60,019 nt of DNA from Firmicutes bacterium CAG:194 (GCA_000432915.1 HF995230.1:15945-75963); one strand, 5' to 3'; positions 8,716 through 16,716 are shown, counted from the first letter of the stretch. Notes: generated by a model not told the origin, from the letters alone. Numbers and translations are program-made.

Positions 8716-9372
8716 ATGACAGATAAGGTAATGGAAAACAATCAGGTAACCGTGATGGGAGAAATCGTAGGAGAATTTGTCTACAGCCATGAGATTTTTG
8801 GCGAGGGCTTTTATATGGTAGATATTCTTGTGCCAAGGCTCAGCGATTCATCAGACAGGATACCGCTTATGATCTCAGAAAGGCTGATGGATGTTTCAAA
8901 GGATTACAGAGGAACACTCGTCATGGTAAGCGGACAGTTCAGGTCTTATAACCGTCACGAAGAACACAGGAACAGACTGATCCTTTCCGTTTTTGTACGG
9001 GAGGTTGCATTTATTGAACAGGTACCGGAAAATGAAAAGACAAATTATATTTTTCTGGACGGATTCATCTGTAAGGAACCTGTTTACCGGAAAACACCGC
9101 TTGGAAGAGAAATCGCGGATATTTTGCTGGCTGTGAACCGTCCATACGGAAAAAGCGATTACATCCCGTGCATCAGCTGGGGCAGAAATGCCAGATATGC
9201 GAATCATTTCAGGGTTGGGGAACGCTGCAGGATCTGGGGAAGGATCCAGAGCCGCGAGTACATGAAAAAGATCTCGGAGGAGCAGGCAGAAAAACGTGTG
9301 GCATATGAGGTAAGCGTCAGCAAACTGGAGCTTGCTTCCGAGGAAGAACAGGGTGTCCTGCAGAATGCCTGA
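8716..9372 (+). CDS. Single-strand DNA-binding-like protein with two OB folds
   Basis: 218 aa. Residues ~8-105 and ~108-205 look like two successive OB-fold units: VTVMGEIVGEFVYSHEIFGE with LVMVSGQFRSYN, then IFLDGFICKEPVYRKTPLGR with ISWGRNARYANHF and CRIWGRIQSREY. The second half matches the SSB pattern (G.I...P..R.TP.G..I....LA). The acidic C-terminal tip of housekeeping SSB is missing; it ends EEEQGVLQNA. It is therefore not the replication SSB but an SSB-superfamily relative found in Clostridia. AGGGAG precedes the ATG. Role unknown; ssDNA binding is inferred from the fold. Confidence 0.75.
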   Translation: MTDKVMENNQVTVMGEIVGEFVYSHEIFGEGFYMVDILVPRLSDSSDRIPLMISERLMDVSKDYRGTLVMVSGQFRSYNRHEEHRNRLILSVFVREVAFIEQVPENEKTNYIFLDGFICKEPVYRKTPLGREIADILLAVNRPYGKSDYIPCISWGRNARYANHFRVGERCRIWGRIQSREYMKKISEEQAEKRVAYEVSVSKLELASEEEQGVLQNA

Positions 9373-9467
9373 CAGCAGGAAAATGCGGAAAAGTTGCATC
9401 CTGCGGTATTTTGTGGTATAGTCTGCCTGTTAAGTAAAACGAGCAAAGTCGTTTTGTGAGGTGTGAC

Positions 9468-9965
9468 ATGAAACAGGGTAAGATTCATATTTACAGTGGA
9501 GACGGACACGGAAAGACGCCCGCTGCACTGGGAGAAGCATTATATGCGGCAAGTGAAGGGAAAACAGTTGTTGTCATCCAGTTTTTGAAAGCAGACCATC
9601 TGATGAATGCAGAATATCTGAAGCGTCTGGAGCCGGAGATCAAGTTTTTCCGTTTTGAAAAATCCTCTGCGGAGTATGCAAGTCTGGATGAGGCAGCGCG
9701 GGAAGAAGAAAAGATGAATATCCGCAACGGACTGAATTTTGCCAAAAAGGTATTGTCAACAGGTGAATGCGATCTGTTGATCTTAGATGAGGTACTGGGA
9801 CTGATCGATGTCGGTATCTTATCGGTGGAAGAGCTGAGAACGCTTATTTCTGCCAAAACAGAGGAGACAACGGTCATCATGACAGGCATCCAGCTCAGTG
9901 ATGAGGTGTGTATGCTGGCTGACGAGGTTTCCAAGATCGAAACAGTGAATTTTAAGGTGTTTTAA
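9468..9965 (+). CDS. Cob(I)alamin/cobyrinic acid a,c-diamide adenosyltransferase, CobO/BtuR type
   Basis: 165 aa. P-loop GDGHGKTPAALGEAL at residues ~10-24 has the circularly arranged nucleotide site of the CobA/CobO family, followed by the Walker-B-like LLILDEVLGLIDVG. It transfers the adenosyl group of ATP to the cobalt of corrinoids. Start: ATG at 9468 after GTGAGGTG; the upstream GTG at 9456 is within the ribosome site. The canonical GKGKT is GHGKT here and the usual Thr after it is Pro, so ATP binding should be checked. No other cobalamin genes lie nearby, consistent with corrinoid salvage. Confidence 0.85.
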   Translation: MKQGKIHIYSGDGHGKTPAALGEALYAASEGKTVVVIQFLKADHLMNAEYLKRLEPEIKFFRFEKSSAEYASLDEAAREEEKMNIRNGLNFAKKVLSTGECDLLILDEVLGLIDVGILSVEELRTLISAKTEETTVIMTGIQLSDEVCMLADEVSKIETVNFKVF

Positions 9966-9975
9966 ATAATGTAAC

Positions 9976-10078
9976 GTCATGCATCTGTGATGCATGATGC
10001 AGCCTCAATCCATCTGCGAAGCAGATTATGCATGGATTGAGGTTCCAAGAAATGTCATGCATCTGTGATGCATGATGC
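9976..10078 (-). repeat. Hairpin repeat family B, copy B1 (composite, flanked by direct repeats)
   Basis: A 25-bp hairpin unit (positions 9976-10000: TCATGCATC/GATGCATGA stem) is repeated without any mismatch at 10054-10078. Between them is the larger hairpin CCTCAATCCA/TGGATTGAGG with inner ATCTGC/GCAGAT. The first two parts are the reverse complement of copy B2 at 15542. It begins 11 nt after the adenosyltransferase stop. Confidence 0.8.
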
Positions 10079-10081
10079 TAA

Positions 10082-10110
10082 CTGCCCCGGCCGTATCCCG
10101 ACCGGGGCAG
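10082..10110. terminator. GC-rich hairpin after repeat B1, possible terminator
   Basis: Stem CTGCCCCGG/CCGGGGCAG, 9 bp. No T-run follows on either strand, so termination is uncertain. Confidence 0.4.
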
Positions 10111-10112
10111 AA

Positions 10113-10386
10113 ACTGTCTGTAATTGCTTGACAGAAGGCAGTATTGGTGCTATGCTTTTTTTAGGCTCTGAGTGCTATGCAGAGCTTACATATCAAAATA
10201 TAAAATGAGATAGAGGTCGCATTTTTCAACAGTAGATCCGGGGATGCAGCAGGTGCAGAGGAACAGGAAGGAAAGGGAAAGATGCCGAAAGAAAAGGTGC
10301 CTGACCACTTTATTCTTGGGCATGCAGTTAAGAGCTGTATGACTGTCATCAGTAAATGATGGGGAGCTATCGGAGATTGAAGGATT
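10113..10386. other. Gene-poor spacer before dapA
   Basis: No convincing gene. On the plus strand a 50-codon open stretch without start (about 10204-10358, ending TGTATGACTGTCATCAGTAA then TGA) and a short minus-strand frame (10161-10349) both lack ribosome sites and known motifs. It may be a decayed gene tail. Confidence 0.4.
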
Positions 10387-10411
10387 ACCGGCTCACATGT
10401 GCCGGTTTTTT
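10387..10411 (+). terminator. Rho-independent terminator upstream of dapA
   Basis: Stem ACCGGC/GCCGGT followed directly by TTTTTT. It insulates dapA from the spacer. Confidence 0.75.
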
Positions 10412-10450
10412 ATATAATAGGAAGTTTTTTCGCATATTCTATTATATAAA
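10409..10450. repeat. Inverted repeat in the dapA promoter region
   Basis: TTTATATAATAG (10409-10420) and CTATTATATAAA (10439-10450) are perfect 12-bp inverted copies around an 18-nt centre. Each arm contains a -10-like TATAAT or TATTAT. It may be an operator or overlapping promoters for dapA. Confidence 0.55.
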
Positions 10451-10506
10451 TGAAGGAACATAAGGTCGTCCGCTGTAATTCCCATAGAAACAAGGAGGAA
10501 GAGGAT

Positions 10507-11394
10507 ATGTCAATTTTTACTGGAGCAGGTGTTGCCATCGTTACACCATTTCATGAGGATGGCAGTGTCAACTATGAAGCATTTAAGGAGCAGATCGAGC
10601 GTCAGATTGCAGGAGGAACCGATGCCATTATCGTATGTGGTACAACAGGAGAATCTTCCACACTGACACATGAAGAACATCTGGATGTGATCCGCTACTG
10701 CGTAAAGGTAGTCAACAAGAGAATCCCTGTTATTGCAGGAACAGGTTCCAACTGTACGGAAACAGCGATCTATTTATCTACAGAAGCTGAAAAGGCAGGT
10801 GTAGACGGACTTCTGATCGTTACACCATATTATAATAAATGTACACAGAAGGGTCTGGCAGAGCATTTCACATTGATAGCAAATTCCGTAAAGTTACCGA
10901 TCATTCTGTACAATATCCCGGGCAGAACCGGTGGTGTGCTGATCCAGCCGGAGACGGTTGTAAAGCTTTGTAAGGAAGTAGAGAATATCGTTGGTGTAAA
11001 AGATGCCACAGGTAATATTTCAGGCGTTGCCAAGGTCATGCATCTTGCAGACGGTTGTGTGGATCTGTACAGCGGTAATGATGATCAGGTCGTACCGATC
11101 CTGTCACTGGGCGGTAAGGGTGTGATCTCCGTATTATCCAATGTTGCGCCACAGGAGACACATGATATGTGTGCGAAGTTCTTTGCAGGCGATGTAGAAG
11201 GAAGCCGCAAGATCCAGTTAGATGCTCTTCCGGTTATTGACGGACTGTTCTGTGAGGTCAATCCGATCCCGGTTAAGAAGGCAATGAACCTGCAGGGCTT
11301 AAATGCAGGCCCGCTCCGCAGACCACTGACTGAGATGGAGCCTGAACATGCTGAGAAGTTAGCACAGGCTATGAAGAACTTCGGTATTTTATAA
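10507..11394 (+). CDS. dapA: 4-hydroxy-tetrahydrodipicolinate synthase
   Basis: 295 aa. First step of the lysine/diaminopimelate branch: condenses pyruvate with aspartate semialdehyde. Visible signatures: GTTGESSTLTHEEH near residue 44, the catalytic Tyr in LYNIPGRTG near 134, and the Schiff-base Lys in IVGVKDATGN near 162. The ATG at 10507 follows AAGGAGGAAGAGGAT; the reading frame continues upstream to 10450 but without a ribosome site. Followed by dapB 93 nt later with an intervening hairpin, so the two are probably co-transcribed with attenuation or processing between them. No lysine riboswitch is recognisable. Confidence 0.97.
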   Translation: MSIFTGAGVAIVTPFHEDGSVNYEAFKEQIERQIAGGTDAIIVCGTTGESSTLTHEEHLDVIRYCVKVVNKRIPVIAGTGSNCTETAIYLSTEAEKAGVDGLLIVTPYYNKCTQKGLAEHFTLIANSVKLPIILYNIPGRTGGVLIQPETVVKLCKEVENIVGVKDATGNISGVAKVMHLADGCVDLYSGNDDQVVPILSLGGKGVISVLSNVAPQETHDMCAKFFAGDVEGSRKIQLDALPVIDGLFCEVNPIPVKKAMNLQGLNAGPLRRPLTEMEPEHAEKLAQAMKNFGIL

Positions 11395-11411
11395 AATAGG
11401 AAAAGAATAGA

Positions 11412-11448
11412 AAGCCCCGGCCAAAGGCATGTACTTAGACCGGGGCTT
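11412..11448 (+). terminator. Hairpin between dapA and dapB (attenuator-like)
   Basis: Stem AAGCCCCGG/CCGGGGCTT with a 19-nt loop. There is no T-run, so it is more likely a partial terminator or mRNA-stabilising hairpin than a full stop. Confidence 0.5.
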
Positions 11449-11487
11449 AGGTCGCTTTATAATAGGTAGGATAAGGAAGGAAAAAAG

Positions 11488-12243
11488 ATGACAAGAGTAA
11501 TTATGTACGGCTGTAACGGCAAAATGGGACAGACCATTACAAGACTGATCGAAGAAGAAAATGATGTAGAGATCGTAGCAGGTATCGATGTATGTGATAC
11601 GGTAAAAAACAGCTATCCGGTATTTCAGAATATTGCAGACTGTGATGTGGAGGCGGATGTTGTGATAGACTTCTCTTCACCGGTTTGTACCGATGCACTG
11701 CTTGACTGGTGTGCAGATAAGCAGGTACCGGTTGTGGAATGTACAACAGGACTTTCCGAGGCACAGCTTGCCAGGATCAAGGAGACATCCGCAAAGGTAG
11801 CAGTCCTGAAATCCGCTAATATGTCAATGGGCATCAATTTGCTTGAGAAGTTGTTAAAAGAGGCAGCAGGACTTCTGGCAGAAGCCGGTTATGATATCGA
11901 GATCGTGGAAAAACACCACAAACTGAAAAAGGATGCACCATCAGGTACAGCACTGGCACTTGGAGATGCTATCAATGAAGGCCTTTCCGAAAAATATGAA
12001 TATGTATTTGACAGAAGCCAGAGAAGCATTCCGCGTCCGCAGAAGGAGATCGGTTTTTCTGCTGTCAGAGGCGGTACGATCGTTGGAGATCATGATGTGA
12101 TCTTTGCAGGTGAGGATGAAGTCATTACCTTCTCTCACAGAGCTTATTCCAAAGCAGTATTCGGAAAAGGTGCGGTACAGGCTGCAAAATTCTTATGCGG
12201 CAAACAGCCGGGCTTATATGATATGAGTGATGTGATCGGTTAA
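11488..12243 (+). CDS. dapB: 4-hydroxy-tetrahydrodipicolinate reductase
   Basis: 251 aa. Second step after DapA, reducing the cyclic product with NAD(P)H. N-terminal Rossmann motif GCNGKMGQT at residue 8; the substrate-binding signature EIVEKHHKLKKDAPSGTAL near residues 132-150, with the catalytic His pair and Lys. AAGGAAGGAAAAAAG precedes the ATG. Follows dapA in the same direction. Slightly shorter than the enteric enzyme, as usual for Clostridia. Confidence 0.97.
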   Translation: MTRVIMYGCNGKMGQTITRLIEEENDVEIVAGIDVCDTVKNSYPVFQNIADCDVEADVVIDFSSPVCTDALLDWCADKQVPVVECTTGLSEAQLARIKETSAKVAVLKSANMSMGINLLEKLLKEAAGLLAEAGYDIEIVEKHHKLKKDAPSGTALALGDAINEGLSEKYEYVFDRSQRSIPRPQKEIGFSAVRGGTIVGDHDVIFAGEDEVITFSHRAYSKAVFGKGAVQAAKFLCGKQPGLYDMSDVIG

Positions 12244-12284
12244 AGATATGATAAAATAAGATAAACAGGAAAAAGGGGAAACAT

Positions 12285-14246
12285 ATGGATGATATGGAAC
12301 TGAGATATCTGAAATCTCTGTCAAAGCAGTATCCGAATATCGCATCGGCAAGTACGGAGATCATCAACCTGCAGGCAATCCTGAATCTGCCTAAGGGAAC
12401 AGAGCATTTCATGACGGATGTACACGGAGAATATGAGCAGTTTAATCATGTGCTGAAAAACGGTTCCGGTTCGGTCAGACGAAAGATCGATGAGGAATTT
12501 GGTAATACATTAAGCAGCAAGGATAAAAAGAGTCTGGCTACGCTGATCTATTACCCGAAGGAAAAGCTGGAAATTGTCATGCAGGAGGAGGAAAATATTG
12601 AGGACTGGTATAAGATCACATTATATCGCCTGGTGCAGATCACAAAGCATGTTTCCTCCAAATATACGAGATCCAAGGTGCGTAAAGCGCTTCCGAAGGA
12701 TTTTGCCTACATCATTGAAGAACTGATCACAGAAAAGGCAGAGGTGCAGGATAAGGAAGGGTATTACAATGAGATCGTACATACGATCATCCGTATTGGC
12801 AGAGCGCCTGATTTTATCGTTGCCCTCAGCAAACTGATCCAGCGGCTTGTCATCGACCATCTGCATATCGTAGGTGATATTTACGACAGAGGACCGGGGC
12901 CGCATATTATTCTGCATACACTGCGTCATTATCACAGCGTGGATGTGCAGTGGGGCAATCACGATATTGTCTGGATGGGTGCTGCAGCAGGCTCCCTTGC
13001 CTGCATTGCAAATGTAGTCAGGATGTCTGCCCGCTACGGCAATCTGGATACGCTGGAGGAAGGCTATGGAATCAATCTGATCCCGCTTGCGACTTTTGCA
13101 CTGGAGCAGTACAAAAATACAAGCGAAGCCTTTGCGATCAAATACAATACCGATTACAATACCAAAGATCTTGGCATGGATATGAAGATGCATAAAGCGA
13201 TGGCAGTCATCCAGTTTAAGCTGGAAGGACAGATCATCAAGCGCAGACCGGAATTCATGATGGAAGACAGACTGCTTCTGGATAAGATCAATTTTGAAAA
13301 AGGAACGGTCATGGTAGAAGGCAGGGAATATAAGATGCGGGACATGGATTTCCCTACGATCGATCCTGCCAATCCATATGAGCTGACGCCGGAAGAAACA
13401 GAGGTCATGGAAAGGCTCCGACAGGCGTTTACGCGTTGTGACAAGCTGCAGAAGGATGTCAGATTCTTATTCTCAAAGGGAGGACTTTACAAGGTATACA
13501 ATTCCAACCTGTTATATCATGGCTGTGTTCCGCTTGATGAAGAGGGTAACTTCTTAAAGGTCAATGTATTCGGCAAGGAATACAGCGGAAAGGCGCTTTA
13601 TGACATTCTGGATACGTATGCCAGAAGAGGTTATTATGCAAGCCGCGAATCCGGTGATAAGGCAAAGGGTGAGGATATCCTCTGGTATATCTGGACAGGC
13701 CCGAATTCCCCGGTATTCGGCAAAGATAAGATGACGACCTTTGAGCGTTATTTCATTGAAGATAAGGAAACGCACGTAGAAACAAAGAATGCCTACTATA
13801 GGTTGTATGATAATGAAGAGATCGTGGATAAGATTCTGCGGGAATTTGGTCTGGATACGACAAAGTCCCATATTGTGAACGGGCATGTTCCGGTAGAACG
13901 CAAAAAGGGCGAGTCACCGATCAAGTGTAACGGAAAGCTGCTTGTCATTGATGGAGGATTTTCCAAGGCGTATCAGCATAAGACAGGAATTGCCGGGTAT
14001 ACACTGGTTGCCAATTCTTACGGAATGCGTCTTGTTTCGCATGAGCCGTTTGAATCGACAGAAGCAGCGATCCGCAAGGAATCCGATATTTTTTCTGACT
14101 CCATCGTGGTAGAAACCGCGCTGCGCCGTCAGTGCGTGGCAGATACCGATATCGGTGTGGAGCTGAAGGAAAGTATTCATCAGTTAGAAGAGCTGTTAGA
14201 TGCGTACCGTGAGGGTGTTTTAGTGGAGAAGAATTCGTACCAGTAG
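12285..14246 (+). CDS. fbp: Fructose-1,6-bisphosphatase, class III (Firmicutes type)
   Basis: 653 aa, the normal length of the Bacillus/Clostridia class III enzyme, which is unrelated to the enteric class I enzyme. The calcineurin-like metal-site motifs are visible: DVHGEYEQF near residue 45, GDIYDRGPGPH near 200, GNHDIVWMG near 226, and late NGHVPV and DGGFSKAY. It removes phosphate from fructose-1,6-bisphosphate for gluconeogenesis. AAAGGGG precedes the ATG. Located after dapAB with a 41-nt gap, possibly the same transcript; ends at a bidirectional terminator. Confidence 0.97.
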   Translation: MDDMELRYLKSLSKQYPNIASASTEIINLQAILNLPKGTEHFMTDVHGEYEQFNHVLKNGSGSVRRKIDEEFGNTLSSKDKKSLATLIYYPKEKLEIVMQEEENIEDWYKITLYRLVQITKHVSSKYTRSKVRKALPKDFAYIIEELITEKAEVQDKEGYYNEIVHTIIRIGRAPDFIVALSKLIQRLVIDHLHIVGDIYDRGPGPHIILHTLRHYHSVDVQWGNHDIVWMGAAAGSLACIANVVRMSARYGNLDTLEEGYGINLIPLATFALEQYKNTSEAFAIKYNTDYNTKDLGMDMKMHKAMAVIQFKLEGQIIKRRPEFMMEDRLLLDKINFEKGTVMVEGREYKMRDMDFPTIDPANPYELTPEETEVMERLRQAFTRCDKLQKDVRFLFSKGGLYKVYNSNLLYHGCVPLDEEGNFLKVNVFGKEYSGKALYDILDTYARRGYYASRESGDKAKGEDILWYIWTGPNSPVFGKDKMTTFERYFIEDKETHVETKNAYYRLYDNEEIVDKILREFGLDTTKSHIVNGHVPVERKKGESPIKCNGKLLVIDGGFSKAYQHKTGIAGYTLVANSYGMRLVSHEPFESTEAAIRKESDIFSDSIVVETALRRQCVADTDIGVELKESIHQLEELLDAYREGVLVEKNSYQ

Positions 14247-14252
14247 AAAAAT

Positions 14253-14283
14253 GGGCTGTGGTCTGCACAGCCCGTTTCCTTTA
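14253..14283. terminator. Bidirectional terminator, fbp / lipoprotein gene
   Basis: Stem GGGCTGTG/CACAGCCC, loop GTCTG. Followed by GTTTCCTTT on the plus strand and ATTTTT on the minus strand, serving both converging genes. Its edge touches the lipoprotein stop codon. Confidence 0.8.
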
Positions 14284-14646
14284 TGGGTTATTGTCTCCGG
14301 TGAGGTCATCTACGACATCACCTGCGCCATGTGCAACATCCTCGACCGCATTGCCTGCATCATCAATGACATCACCGACAGCATTACCGGCGTCATCAAC
14401 CGCATCACCGACCGCATTGCCTACGTTGTCGTTCCTATCACCGTTGTTTGTCTGATTACCGGAGGTTGTTCCATTACCGGTGGTTTTGTTGTCATTGTTT
14501 CCGGCGTTGTCATTTGGTGTCTGTGTGGTGTTGTTTGCATTACCTGCTTCGTCTGAATTGTTGCCTGTCGTATTGCCGCAGGCTGCAAATGTAAACATGG
14601 ACGCTACAAGCAGCGCAGTGAATAAAAGCTTTCTTGTCTTTTTCAT
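14281..14646 (-). CDS. Lipoprotein with N/G-rich stretch and 11-residue repeats
   Basis: 121 aa from ATG 14646 (AGGAGTG upstream; a GTG 9 nt earlier belongs to that site). Signal peptide with lipobox FAAC, lipid-bearing Cys23. Residues ~24-70 are Asn/Gly/Thr-rich, probably disordered. The C-terminal part is a run of near 11-residue repeats: GNAVGDAVDDA, GNAVGDVIDDA, GNAVEDVAHGA, GDVVDDLTG, which would form an amphipathic helix as in LEA-like or YtxH-like proteins. It should sit on the outer face of the membrane. Function unknown. Transcribed alone, convergent with fbp. Confidence 0.8.
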   Translation of the reverse strand: MKKTRKLLFTALLVASMFTFAACGNTTGNNSDEAGNANNTTQTPNDNAGNNDNKTTGNGTTSGNQTNNGDRNDNVGNAVGDAVDDAGNAVGDVIDDAGNAVEDVAHGAGDVVDDLTGDNNP

Positions 14647-14752
14647 AAAAGTCACTCCTTTTGATAAGAATAAAATCTATCAGCTATACTGATAATCATA
14701 ATGTAACCAGTTAAAATAAATTTTATACGAAAGAAATGACAGAGGAACAGAA

Positions 14753-15529
14753 ATGGAATTCAGACCTTGTATTGATATTCATAATGGAAGTGTAAAACAG
14801 ATCGTTGGCAGCAGTCTGTCAGATCTGGGAGATTATGCCAGAGAAAATTTTGTGTCGGGGCAGGATGCAGCATTTTATGCAAAGCTGTACAGCCAATACA
14901 GGATCAAAGGCGGACATGTGATCCTGCTCAATAAAGAAGGAAGTTCTTATTATGAAGAAACAAAAAAACAGGCTCTTATGGCTCTTGCGGTTTATCCGGG
15001 CGGCTTGCAGGTCGGCGGCGGGATTACAGATGAAAATGCAAAGCTGTATCTGGACAGTGGTGCCAGTCATGTGATCGTGACATCCTTTGTATTTCGCAAT
15101 GGGAAGATTGATTATGACAGACTGCAAAGACTGGTGCATGTGACCGGAAAAGAACATCTGGTACTGGATCTGAGCTGTAAGAAAACAGAAAACGGATACT
15201 ATATCATGACAGACAGATGGCAAAAGCAGACGGACACGCAGCTTTCATCGGAAACCATGGAGCAGCTTTCCGCATACTGTGATGAATTTCTGATCCATGC
15301 GGTCGATGTGGAAGGGAAAAATAGTGGGATCGAAGAGGAGCTTGTGAGCCTGCTGTCGGCTTATGAAGACAGACCGATTACCTATGCAGGCGGCGTACAT
15401 GATTTTGCGGATCTTTCCAGGCTGAAAAAGCTGGGAAAGGATCATATCAATGTAACGATCGGAAGCGCGCTGGATCTGTTTGGCGGGAAGATGGCATTTA
15501 CAGAGGTGCTGAAGGCGTGTGGAGCGTAG
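14753..15529 (+). CDS. hisA: HisA-family isomerase, eukaryote-like (HIS6) type
   Basis: 258 aa TIM barrel matching phosphoribosylformimino-AICAR-ribotide isomerase of the fungal/plant HIS6 type: FRPCIDIHNGSVKQIVG at the start (catalytic Asp8), LQVGGGITDENAKLYLDSGA near residue 82, VTSFVFRNGKID, VLDLSCKK and ITYAGGVHDFADL near the end. Acts in histidine synthesis. No other his gene is adjacent, so it is an orphan copy or the main copy lying apart from the operon. Own upstream region with TATACT-like box at 14683. Repeat B2 follows 12 nt after the stop. Confidence 0.9.
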   Translation: MEFRPCIDIHNGSVKQIVGSSLSDLGDYARENFVSGQDAAFYAKLYSQYRIKGGHVILLNKEGSSYYEETKKQALMALAVYPGGLQVGGGITDENAKLYLDSGASHVIVTSFVFRNGKIDYDRLQRLVHVTGKEHLVLDLSCKKTENGYYIMTDRWQKQTDTQLSSETMEQLSAYCDEFLIHAVDVEGKNSGIEEELVSLLSAYEDRPITYAGGVHDFADLSRLKKLGKDHINVTIGSALDLFGGKMAFTEVLKACGA

Positions 15530-15541
15530 ATAAAACTGGAA

Positions 15542-15611
15542 CCTCAATCCATGCATAATCTGCTTCGCAGATGGATTGAGGCTGCATCATGCATCTCAGA
15601 TGTATGACATT
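15542..15611 (+). repeat. Hairpin repeat family B, copy B2
   Basis: Large hairpin CCTCAATCCA/TGGATTGAGG with inner ATCTGC/GCAGAT, then a small hairpin GCATCATGCATC/GATGTATGAC ending ATGACATT. It lies directly after hisA. Its outer stem differs from copy B3 on both strands in a compensatory way. Confidence 0.8.
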
Positions 15612-15621
15612 TTTAGGAAAG

Positions 15622-15658
15622 AAAAAAGCAACCGGTCATATGACCGGCTGCTTTTTTT
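15622..15658. terminator. Bidirectional terminator, hisA / csp
   Basis: Stem AAAAAAGCA-CCGGTC/GACCGG-TGCTTTTTT with loop ATAT and one A/C mismatch; long T-runs in both directions. Confidence 0.88.
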
Positions 15659-15758
15659 AATCCGTTAAAACAATTGCTCATTCAAAACTAAATTCTTTCA
15701 ATTTATATTTTAAAAAGGCACATCGAAAAACTGATTAAGCTTGTAAGAAGCGTGCTTC

Positions 15759-15959
15759 TTATAATTTAGTTACGTTTACTGCCTGAGGTCCTTTTTCGCC
15801 GTTAACTACTTCGTACTCAACTGCCTGACCTTCTTCTAATGACTTGAAGCCTTCCATGTTAAGTCCTGAATAGTGTACGAAAACGTCGTTTCCAGCTTCA
15901 TCAGAGATGAATCCGTAACCCTTCTGGTTGTTGAACCATTTAACTGTACCTTTGTTCAT
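15759..15959 (-). CDS. Cold-shock protein, CspA/CspB family
   Basis: 66 aa, the usual length. RNA-binding motifs RNP1 KGYGFIS (residues ~15-21) and RNP2 DVFVHYSG (~26-33) are present. Start ATG at 15959 after TTGGAGGTAGCCACA; the reading frame continues upstream to 16016 but without a ribosome site. Single-gene unit; probably an RNA chaperone for growth or cold adaptation. The about 100-nt stretch between its stop and the terminator holds no gene. Confidence 0.96.
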   Translation of the reverse strand: MNKGTVKWFNNQKGYGFISDEAGNDVFVHYSGLNMEGFKSLEEGQAVEYEVVNGEKGPQAVNVTKL

Positions 15960-16136
15960 TGTGGCTACCTCCAAAATAATATATCTGTCATTTACGACAA
16001 CGTAAGAATAGCACACCTTTTTTTAAAAGTAAAGATGAAATAAATCATTTTACATTCTTTTATCGGCTTGTTACAATCAGAAAGGAGCGGATTTTTAACC
16101 GTAATACATGGATATATGGGAAGGAGCGGAAATGGC

Positions 16137-16658
16137 ATGAATGCAGAGAAAAGAAGAGAAAATATCTTAAAGCTGCTGGCAGAGTCGGACAGCCCGCTGT
16201 CAGGAACGGATCTGGCGAAATGCCTCGCAGTCAGCAGACAGGTCATTGTACAGGATATAGCGCTTTTGCGTGCAGTCAATAAAAATATTTTATCTACCAA
16301 TAAAGGATATCTGTTATTTCATGAAGAAGAGAAAATGAAAGGCAGGAAGCGCTCTGTCAAGGTCAGACATACGCAGCAGCAGATCCTGGATGAACTGTGT
16401 ACGATTGTTGATCTGGGCGGGCATATTCTTGATGTGGTTGTAGCGCATGAAATATATGGGCAGATCACCTGTGATCTGATCATCAACAGCAGACAGGATG
16501 CCAAGAGCTTTGTGGAACAGTGTGAAAAGAGCCATGCAAAAGGGCTGAGCACGCTTACGGATGGTGTGCATTACCATACGATCGAAGCGGAGACGGAGGA
16601 TGTGCTTGACCGGATCGAGCAGACGCTGTCTGAAAAAGGATACTTGCTATCTGATTAA
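16137..16658 (+). CDS. niaR: NiaR-type transcription repressor (HTH + 3H domain)
   Basis: 173 aa from ATG 16137 (GGAAGGAG upstream). N-terminal winged HTH: REN-ILKLLAESDSPLSG then CLAVSRQVIVQDIALLRA. C-terminal 3H domain with its conserved histidines in LGGHILDVVVAHEIYG and GVHYHTIEAE, which bind niacin with a metal in characterised NiaR. Known NiaR/YrxA proteins repress NAD-synthesis and niacin-uptake genes. Here it lies 75 nt before a membrane-protein gene with a palindromic operator, so it probably controls that gene and perhaps itself. Confidence 0.93.
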   Translation: MNAEKRRENILKLLAESDSPLSGTDLAKCLAVSRQVIVQDIALLRAVNKNILSTNKGYLLFHEEEKMKGRKRSVKVRHTQQQILDELCTIVDLGGHILDVVVAHEIYGQITCDLIINSRQDAKSFVEQCEKSHAKGLSTLTDGVHYHTIEAETEDVLDRIEQTLSEKGYLLSD

Positions 16659-16679
16659 AAATGTGATAAGGTACCTTTG

Positions 16680-16716
16680 TTGACTGACAAGACAGCTGTA
16701 TATACAGCTGTAAATA
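16680..16716 (+). promoter_or_regulatory. Promoter with palindromic operator before the PfoR-like membrane protein
   Basis: 16692-16711 is a perfect 20-bp palindrome, ACAGCTGTATATACAGCTGT. A -35 TTGACT at 16680 and a -10-like TATACA at 16701 place it over the promoter core. NiaR, encoded immediately upstream, is the obvious binding candidate; this is inferred. Confidence 0.75.

Noticed and set aside
9976..10078. CRISPR array
   Set aside because: Only two direct copies of a hairpin with a structured middle; no regular spacers and no cas genes.
10161..10349. 62-codon minus-strand open frame in the spacer before dapA
   Set aside because: No ribosome site, no recognisable motif, and composition typical of random frames.
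10412..10506. Lysine riboswitch upstream of dapA
   Set aside because: The leader is short and lacks the conserved lysine-box core; only an inverted repeat is present.
14251..14556. Plus-strand frames of ~100 codons over the lipoprotein gene
   Set aside because: They are antisense shadows of the 33-nt repeats; the minus-strand frame has the signal peptide, lipobox and ribosome site.
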